Below are positions 45,901 through 54,900 of a stretch of DNA of 64,000 nt, piece by piece. Position numbers and translations under genes: made by a program. Source of the DNA: Chrysogorgia sp. JL179-B06. Taxonomy: Eukaryota; Cnidaria; Anthozoa; Scleralcyonacea; Chrysogorgiidae. The stretch is taken from contig JAYKKM010000147.1 in the NCBI GenBank assembly GCA_035772405.1, positions 2,768,001 through 2,832,000 on the forward strand, written 5' to 3'. The notes under the pieces were generated by a model. That model saw only the letters and a program-made list of their open reading frames with translations, made no database searches and was not told the DNA's origin. Position 1 is the stretch's first letter, and the number at the start of each line of letters is the position of its first letter.

Positions 45901-48900
45901 AGGTAGTCTTTTCCTTCTAGTAGCCCAGGGTCGACTACTGTAGGTACACTGTGTCTCAGCAGTTGCTCATTTGGTTGTTGATGGCTGAAGCTGTTGCAAA
46001 TAGGGCATTTTTCACCACTTTCTCAATATCTTTGTCTATTCCAGGCCAGGCATTCTCCATTTACGCCTCCGTGCTAGTGGCAACATTTTCGGGGGGAGCA
46101 AGGGACTTGTTTGCATACTAATTGCTCATCCTGCGTATACCTATTCGCAATTCCGGGGCTTAGCCTGGCTTACCCACGACGAGGCTTTTGTCGCGATGCC
46201 GCGGCTCGTCGTGTCACCGACTGGTCCAGCATGCACCTGGAGTTTTACAATTACTTCACGGCGGCTTTCTCTCGGATCCAGGCTCCATCCGATGTGGTCG
46301 CGCGCTCCGAAAGCTCCAGCATCGTCTCTCCTTATTTGTCGTTCTTGGAACGCTGGGCGCTGCATTCAAGTTCGGTCCGTTCTGTATTTCCCGTATCTTA
46401 CAGCTCCTCCACCGCTGGGCGCGTAAATCGACTTGTACTCGTCGGGAGCTTGAGTCCTTGATCGGTCATGTCCACCATGCCTGCCGCGTTGTTCTTCCGG
46501 GTTACTGCTTCCGCAACCCGTCTCACCCCATTCGGTTGAATCGCGAGTATCGGCGCGATCTCCATTGGTGACTGTCCTTTTTCAGGAATGGAACGACATG
46601 TCCTTCTTTCTTTCTCCTTCTGCTTGGGTGCTTTCAGCTCCAGGCCTGTCAGCTTGGCGAGATTGCGCTCCGCGTACCTACCACTGGTCGTCAGCTATGT
46701 CGCGGCTCACCACCGGGTGGGCCATGTCGCACGTGTTTCCCCCACCCTACCTGCACGCTTGTTTCGCGCCAGTGCATCTGGTCTGTTCCCGATGAGTGAT
46801 AACGTACGTGGTCTGCTGTCTGTCGCCAGCGCGTTTGGCTGGTTTCCCGGCTTATCCGGCTGCTGTCAGTGTTAATTGTGCCCCTCAGCATCACTGAGGT
46901 TGATCTGTTTTGCTTTTGTTTGCTTGTACTGGTGGCATGCGATGGCCCATCTCGTTTTCCTCACTCCTTATCTCGCGTGGCTCCAGGTCGGTGTGTTAGT
47001 TTGGGGGGTTGGTCCTCCATGATGGTAAGTTACTTCCACTTTATGACTGTGCAACTAGTTAGTTGGCGAGTTTAGGCTTGTCTGTGTGCTGCTCTACCAA
47101 CAAGACCCAGCGCAAACCCCAACCCGCACCGCGAAGCCCCTGAGGGCGAGATTGCGCAAACCCCTCTCCGACAGAGCTACACCCTCCAATGTATTAGTTA
47201 TAATTACAAGAGATTCGCCATTGGCACGTACTGTGAATGCTAGGGTCATAATCGGGTAACTCCCTTGCTAGAATTTGCACGAGTATTAATGTTGGGTTTC
47301 ACAACAGTTACCATTGAAGATATCCAGTCAGTTGGTCTGTTTGCGAGTTGATTACGCCTAAACGCTCCATTTGTTCTAACTCTTCTTTGACACGGACTCT
47401 TAGTGCTGCTGGTACTCGTCGTGGGAGATGTACAACTGATTTCGAATACGGATTGAGCGCGATGTGGTACTTTCCTTGGAGGATGCTAAGCCCTTCATAC
47501 ACGTCTTGATATTCTTCAAAGAGGTACATGTACATGTATTCTTGCGTAAGCAGAGTGTTGACTCTTTGAGCCAATGTAAGCTCTTTGCTGGTCCTTAGGC
47601 CCAGGATCGGCACGACATCTCGGTTTATCAAATAAAAGTGGATCTTGCAGACTTTATTCTTAAACTTGCAATCTAGGTATGCTTCTCCACACAAGTCGTA
47701 GGACACACAAGTCTCACTCCATTGGATGAATACGCGCACTTCTAGATTTCTTTTCCACATGCTTACCAGTATCTATCTATCTTGAACATGGACTTGCTTA
47801 TTTATTGTCGTCTTATTTATTGTCGTCTGAGATGTTCTTTGTACAGTATATGTATTATTCTTTGGCGTTTCTGGTTGATGTCGCTTTTTCGAGTACATTT
47901 TCTCCTTGTCGATGCCATGTACGTCGTTTGTAGTTTCGTTTTTTATTTCCTTGAGATGTCTTTCGGACCTTTCACTAGCGCGGCAAACATCGATGACTTT
48001 CTGCAGAGTAAGCTTTGGCTCGCGAAGCGTTATTTTTCGAACTTGATCTGATCGGATTCCACACACGATTCGATCTTTTATCAACTCGTCAGGAAGCACC
48101 CCAAATTCGCAGTTTATTGTTTTAATTCGCAGGTCTGTTACATATGCGTCGATGGTTTCTGTGGCTCCTTGATCTCTGGTGTTGAAAACATGTCGCTCGT
48201 ACAGTACGTTACATTCTTTTGTGTGAACAGTGTTGTTCAAACCTCTCGAGTAGAAACTTCGGTCTTCATTGCTTTCGTCTTCTGCAAACGTAAATGTATT
48301 CAATACTTCAACCGCTTCAGTTCCCGTGGGGTGCGCGATTTTCTATTGATTGCTTGTACAATCCCGAAGCTTTCATGCACTGTAGATTTCATATTGTTGC
48401 TTGAATCGGCGCCAATCGGCTACATTGCCTTCGAGAACCAACGCTGTTGATTTATTGAAACCTTCTACCATAATATCAGGTTTGTTTCGAATAGGAACGC
48501 TATCCTACCGCTGCCACCATGTAATGTTTAGCTTTCTAACATAATTTAACGAAACTCTGATTTCTTGCAGTACACACATGATAATACATACATATATGTG
48601 TTAATATATACATTGTTGTAGTGAATGTGGGAGAACTCAGAATAGACATTCACTACAGCAGTGTATATTCAAAATCAATCGAACCAGTACATCATTGTAA
48701 CCTTTAATTCTAATTTTAATAACATTGTAATAACATAACATTGTTATAATAATTCTAATAACATTGTAATCTGAGTCTTGGTGGCTCAATGGTTAGAGCG
48801 TCTCACCGGCAATCAGAAGGTCACAGGTTCGATTCCTGTCCGGGACTCAGAATATTTTTTTCTGAGGATATACGAGCTTGATAATCGTCCATGTATCGTG

Positions 48901-51900
48901 TATCGTCATACATACATAGTTTATAAAACGTCACTGTCCGTGGGGGTCCTCGAACCCAGGCCACAACATATATAAGTTGATTATATATTACAGAAAAGAT
49001 CAGATTAGATGCTGTATTACAGTATCACTTTGACACAATCACCAACGTTGCAAATGTTTTGGAAATGTTGTTTATTGTTTTTTTTGCGAGGGGGAACTCT
49101 CATTTGACCGGTCAAGATACGTCCTTACTGTAGCATATTTATATTACCATATTGTTATAATATATAAGTAAGAGACTTCTAAATGAAAGCCAATAGATTA
49201 CATAATAATAATAATAATAATAGCTTTATTCAAACATCTTGGTTAGAAAATATACGATGTATTTACAAAATTTTATATATGTGATATTACGAAATGTAAT
49301 ATACAAGACTAATTATTCCTGTCTCAATTAAGAGTTTAAAAGGCGGCATGCTCTAGGCATGAAAGAGTTCTGGTGCCTCGCTGTCCCAGAGCGTGGGATC
49401 GAAATTTGCCTTTTATTTCGTGTTGGATATCTATGTTCATTACTGGCTGGAATAAAGGCGCGGTTTGGATGGTTATTCTCCGCCAATATTCTTTCAAGTT
49501 CGCGTTTGGTAGCAATATCCCTGCGTTTCTCTAGGCTTGGAAAGGACTTCTTCGGCAGGCCAATTATTGCCAGACTGCGATCTTGAACACGCTGTAGTTC
49601 GTCAACAAGGTATTTTGGAATACCTCCCCACACTGCTGATGCGTATTCTAACAGGGGTCGTACTTTCGTACAGTAAACCACGGTTCCCACAGACTTGGGT
49701 AAATTTGATTTCCTGCATTCTCTCAAAAAGTATAGCCTCTTGTTTGCTTTCTTTATGGTCTCATTGACATGATGGTTCCAGCGTAAATCCTGTTGACTCC
49801 AAACCCCGAGCTATTTAAAGGTGGAGACCCTCTCGATCTTATCACCTCCCACGAGCAGGTTGGGAGGCTCATTGGGGGCCTTACAGAATGAAATCCACAT
49901 GTCCTTCGTTTTCTTGGCATTAAGTACCATGTGGTTGTTGTTGTTTTTTTTATTATTATTTAATAAAATCTTGATTTGCAATATACACAGGTTTAGTGAT
50001 AATTAAGAGTTTTCTATCTCAATATAGGACAATACAATATATAATTATATAAGTCGATTATGCTAATTAAAGTAAAATGTTAAAATGTTAAAATTTGTAG
50101 ACAATATTTATGTTCAGTGAAAAGCTGCGCTAAACTAATGCGTCCCACTTTCGTACGCAGTATGGTAAGAAACTGTCTTGAAACCGTTCAGTGCGACATT
50201 TAAATATCGGAAATTTGCGAGATTTTCTTAGATTGTATTGAGACTGGACTGGATCAGGCATCAAGGCGTTTAAATTACTTGAAGCATGTAAAACTTTTGA
50301 ATAAAATGATTTACAAAGTGTTTCTCTTCTATCAAAGAGTATCGGCAACTTGAGTTCCACAAGTCCAGCAGCATACGACAAATGTGGACAGATGATCCTA
50401 ATTGCACGACGTTGGATTTTCTCAACTTCATCATCAAGCTTCGAAGTTAAAGATGAATGCCATACAGGACACGCATACTCTAAGACCGGGCGAATAAAGG
50501 AGCAGTAGACAGAACGTAAGTCCTTTGAAGGGACGCCACTGCGTCGCAAAGTTCGCAAAGCATAGAGACGTTTGCTCGCTTTAGTACACACATGTTCAAT
50601 ATGAATGTCCCACTTTAGATTTGTTAGACAGATGGACTCCCAAGAGTTTAATAGTGTGAACCAATTCAAGCGGTTGGTCATTAATTGCAAGGGGTTGTAA
50701 CGAAGGTTGACTCTTCGCGAAAGTCACAATGAATTCCTTAGTTTTCTTAGCGTTGAGCTTCATGTTATTGTCAGAAGTCCAGCGAACAATATCATCAATT
50801 TCCCGTTGTAAACTCGAAGTACTTCATCGACAAATTTGTACAATGGAAATGCTGTCGTCAAATCGTTTACCATCACCAAAAAGAAAAGGGGGCCCAATTT
50901 AGTCCCTTGCGGTACGCCAGCATTAATAGTTTTCCAGGTAGATTTAAATTTGCCTAATTTCACGCGTTGTCCAAGTTCGCAGGTTGTCCAACACAACTTG
51001 CATTGTGGACTCGTGATCGCTATTTGACACACTCTCAGATATCGTGCAGTCGTCAGCGTATTTGCATACTACAACACGATCACGTATCTCTCTTGGGATT
51101 GCGTCCTCGAGATCGGTGATGAAAATATTGAACAACAGGGGGGAGATCACGGATCCTTGTGGTACACCGGCAGGACAGGGCTTGGAACTGGATAGAACAC
51201 CGGGAAGCTTCACCTGTTGTGTCCGTTCAGTTAGAAAGCTCTGAATCCACAGCCATAAGCTCTTGTTGATGCTCATACTCTTAAGCTTTGCCAAGAGCAG
51301 TGAGTGGTCGACTAAGTCAAAAGCTTTGCTAAAGTCAATGAATAAAGGCGTGAATGCCCTTCTTTCCCACTTGTGTATTGTCCGTGTCATCAAACCATTT
51401 CTGCGTGGTATTAATGAGTGCTGATACAGTTGATCGCCCCTCTGCAAATGCATGCTGGTTGCCTCTTGGGTATAGCACCGCTTTGTTCAGAAGAACCTGA
51501 GTTCTTTCCAGCACTTTGGCAAGCACAGGAAGTACAGAGATTTGCCTAAAGTCAGTCTCTATATCCTCGGGAGGGTTGATTTTGGGTACAGGGCTGACAA
51601 GAGCGTGTTTATATGAGGTGGGATATTTCCCTACAACAATGCTAGAGGTGATGATGTTGTGAACAACAAAAGCAAGCTCTTCTGCAAAGTTCTTTAAAAG
51701 CCAAGCGGGTATATTATCTATACCCGTAGCTTTTTTAGAGGTCAACTGTTTCAAAGTCTGTTTGACTTGTCCTACACTCGGGGGCTCTACAGATGTCCCG
51801 GCTGGGAGGTCATTCCAAGGTTTTGTGAAGACTTCCTGTAGTTTTTCTGTAAGTTCGAACAGTTTTTCAGTCGATGGTGCTGTTAAACATGAATTGTTTT

Positions 51901-54900
51901 GCTTCGCGCCACACAGTTCATATATAGATTTGAACCACTTGGCTTGATTTAACTTGTGAAGACCAGCGGTCTTATCCTGGTAGTATTCCAACTTAGCCTT
52001 AGATATACAGTAAGCGTAGTAACTTTTTCTCGAAGTTTGCTATATTTCTCAATATCACCTCTGGTGTATGCGCGCTGTCTTTCCATAATAATGCTCTTTA
52101 TATTGGTAGTTAGCCATGGTTTGTCGCTTGGATGCATGAATATAGGCATTGTATTATCCAGAATGGTAATTACGCGATTTGTAAAAATGCGAACCTTCTC
52201 ATCAACGTCCCGCGCAAATAACACTTCCGACCAGTCTTCACTATTCAAGCGTATTGTTAGCGCTGCAATATTGCTCGGTTTCATTTTTCGAGTCATACGA
52301 GAAACCGGCTTTAACTTTGACTGGATCTTCGGCTTTACCATTATGCACTGATGATCGGATCTTCCAATACTAGGAGATGGACAACATCTTCAAAACACTG
52401 AGCCATGTTAGTAAGGATTTGATCTAAAATGTTTTTCCCGCGAACAAGACGGCGTAAATTAAATCTCCTGCATAGACGACTAATAATTGGGTTATGAAGT
52501 AACCATAAGACCTCCATGTTATCAGTCTCCAAACTCTTTAAATGCTTGGTAGGAAGAGATTTATGGACATAGGCTAAGACTCCACAGCCATCGGAGAAAC
52601 TCCTATCTTTTCGAAATATATTAAACTGTTCGCCGACACTGATCGTGGAAGATGGTATGTTTTCATTGAGCCATGACTCCGTGATAACAGCTAGAGTGAT
52701 ATCATTTGTTTCGATAATTACTTGAAGCTCGTCAACCTTATTGGAGATATGACATACGCGTTTGTACTAAGCAGAGAGGGCAGCTGGGATTGGATTTTAA
52801 TCCCAGTTGAAATGGGAATACAATTCGCTGCACAATGTCTCCTCCGTATGCCAGCCAGAGGAAATCGAGTTTCACGGGTTGAAATCATCGTACTGATCTT
52901 GCGTGGGCCAAAGGAATTCCAAGGTATATTTAATGAGTCAAAAACAAGGTTACGTAAATTTGGTGTAAGTGTTGTTAAATTAGTATTCAAAATTGAATAT
53001 GGAGAAGATAGGTTAGGGTGAGGTAAAGGTTCTTTAGATTGTATTTTATTTGTAGATTGACCTCCTCGCTTTCCTCGAAATTTACGTAATATGCCAAGGT
53101 TTTTAAGAGATTTGAAGACTTGTGGATTTAAGGGTCTTGTTGTTTCTGTAATGTTTACATCGCGAATAGGCCTCCTCAATTGTGCTGTATTGCCATTTCT
53201 AAAGTCATAAACCCGAGACAATTGATAAGACTGTTGACATTTTAAGTCATATCTAGTTTGGTATGAGGGATACGAGGTTAAACGGTTCCCAATTAGGAGC
53301 AAAACCGATCTTGAATACTTAACTGTAGTAATGGCAGTAGTTGGACATAGGGTTAGATGTTGATCTCGAGTCGAAGTCTTTCCAAGACTATAAGGGCGAC
53401 CAGGGCCTGGGTTACGCGAAATGTCCATACATATTGACAAATCAACCGCAAACGGCTTCGAAGCCAACGCCGGAGGGGGCGCGCACCGCCTGCGCCCCTC
53501 CCTAGGAAGTTGATCCATGTTTGCTGTACTTGATAGCGGCGACGGAGATTGAATAATTTCTGCTTAAACCATTACGACGAAACTTAACGTGTAGTTGCAG
53601 AGACGCCGTAAAATTTGTTAAAAACAAACCATCCGTATGCAATCCATAAATATCCTTGGTAGTAGGACTCTTAGAATTCGAAATATTCGTTTTTCTCAAT
53701 GAAATTCGTAAAAATACGACATAATTATAAAATCAAGATATTTAGCAGCTTAGAATTTAAAGTGGCAGCCATATTGGCGCTCAAGAGTAAATAACACAAC
53801 GCTGTCAGTCTGCACGGTGACGAAATCACGTACAACGTTATTTTGAGTCCTGAAAGATGAAATTCAAAATTCAAATTCTATCTGTCTGTCCGTCCATCCA
53901 TCTGTTGCCAGTGCCCATGATTTTTAATATATAATGTTCAGTTCGGGATTTATAATATGAAACCATTACAGTTCAAGCCATTACAGTTCCCAAAATATTT
54001 AATGTAGTCTAGCAAACGTTTGGAGATTTTACATATCCGTAATATTTGGGTCTTCCTGAGCAAAATCATAATATAAATGTAAAATATCCCCAAACGTGAG
54101 ATACAGGTAGGCACTTTAAATCACTGATTTCCAAACCATAGTATCGTTTGTTTGGGATTAGCTAAAAGAGATGATCCAAAAGACCTTTCTAGATCAAAAG
54201 TGGTACTAGGATCAAATTTTTACCTATCGATATTTTTACGTATTTATAAAGTAGAGCTGCTAAATATTACTCGGTCGAAACCGTTTTGCGATTCGACGAT
54301 GGCAAGTATTATTTTTCTGACTCCGAATCTGGAATTGTTATGTCCGCCATTAATCGATCATGTTCCTGACCAGCGTAAGTGACGTCAGACTTCTCAACAC
54401 AAAGACTCCTAGTGCCTAATTCTTCAAGTAAATCCATAGTGATCAAGATCCTTTTTTCAAATTCTTCGTCTGAAAGCTGGACATTTCATCTACTTCTCGA
54501 AGAAAACAAGTAAACAAGTAACCTCGACTGAAATTCAGGCGTAGCATTGAGAGTCTGACGTCACAAACAATATTACCTTTTGAAATTGCGGGCTCACTTG
54601 GAACACGTTCTTAGAAATAGTGGCCTAAATAGTAGTGATCTCAGAGCTCAAAATACTTAGTTCAAAATACCTTTTTTTTATTATTTTACATTGATGATCA
54701 CTTTCTACCCTAAAATACTATTTTATGCTAAAGAAAAAATGGTCGTGAATTTTCATCGTAGTGCCACTTTAACGATAAGATTAGGATCAAGAAAGGTCCT
54801 TTTGCATGGATCAACCATTTAACCACGATCCATTTGTTCATATTTTAATTTTTCTAACCCTAACACCTTTGGAAGAAAATCACTGGATAGTGTGTGCTAT

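Larger units (their letters stand above)
49328..53699 (-). pseudogene. Outer LINE ORF: 2A-like leader, endonuclease, reverse transcriptase
   Basis: The frames in order are 53699-53502 (KYSKHGST leader), 53518-52718 (2A-like [16 protein letters not shown]), and 52700-52341 (endonuclease part, AVITESW in another frame). Then 52341-51949 ([20 protein letters not shown]), 51991-51335 ([26 protein letters not shown]) and 51453-50944 ([43 protein letters not shown]). After the inner insertion comes 49726-49328 ([18 protein letters not shown] to LLNS). The catalytic YADD is kept. At least five frameshifts and the insertion make it inactive. Confidence 0.85.
49204..53720 (-). mobile_element. CR1/L2-like LINE with 2A-like motif, split by another LINE
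   Basis: Minus-strand LINE running from about 53700 to the (TTA)n tail at 49204-49222. It is interrupted between about 50957 and 49931 by a second LINE. The coding matches on either side of the break are contiguous (NLRTWT, then [13 protein letters not shown]). Confidence 0.85.
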
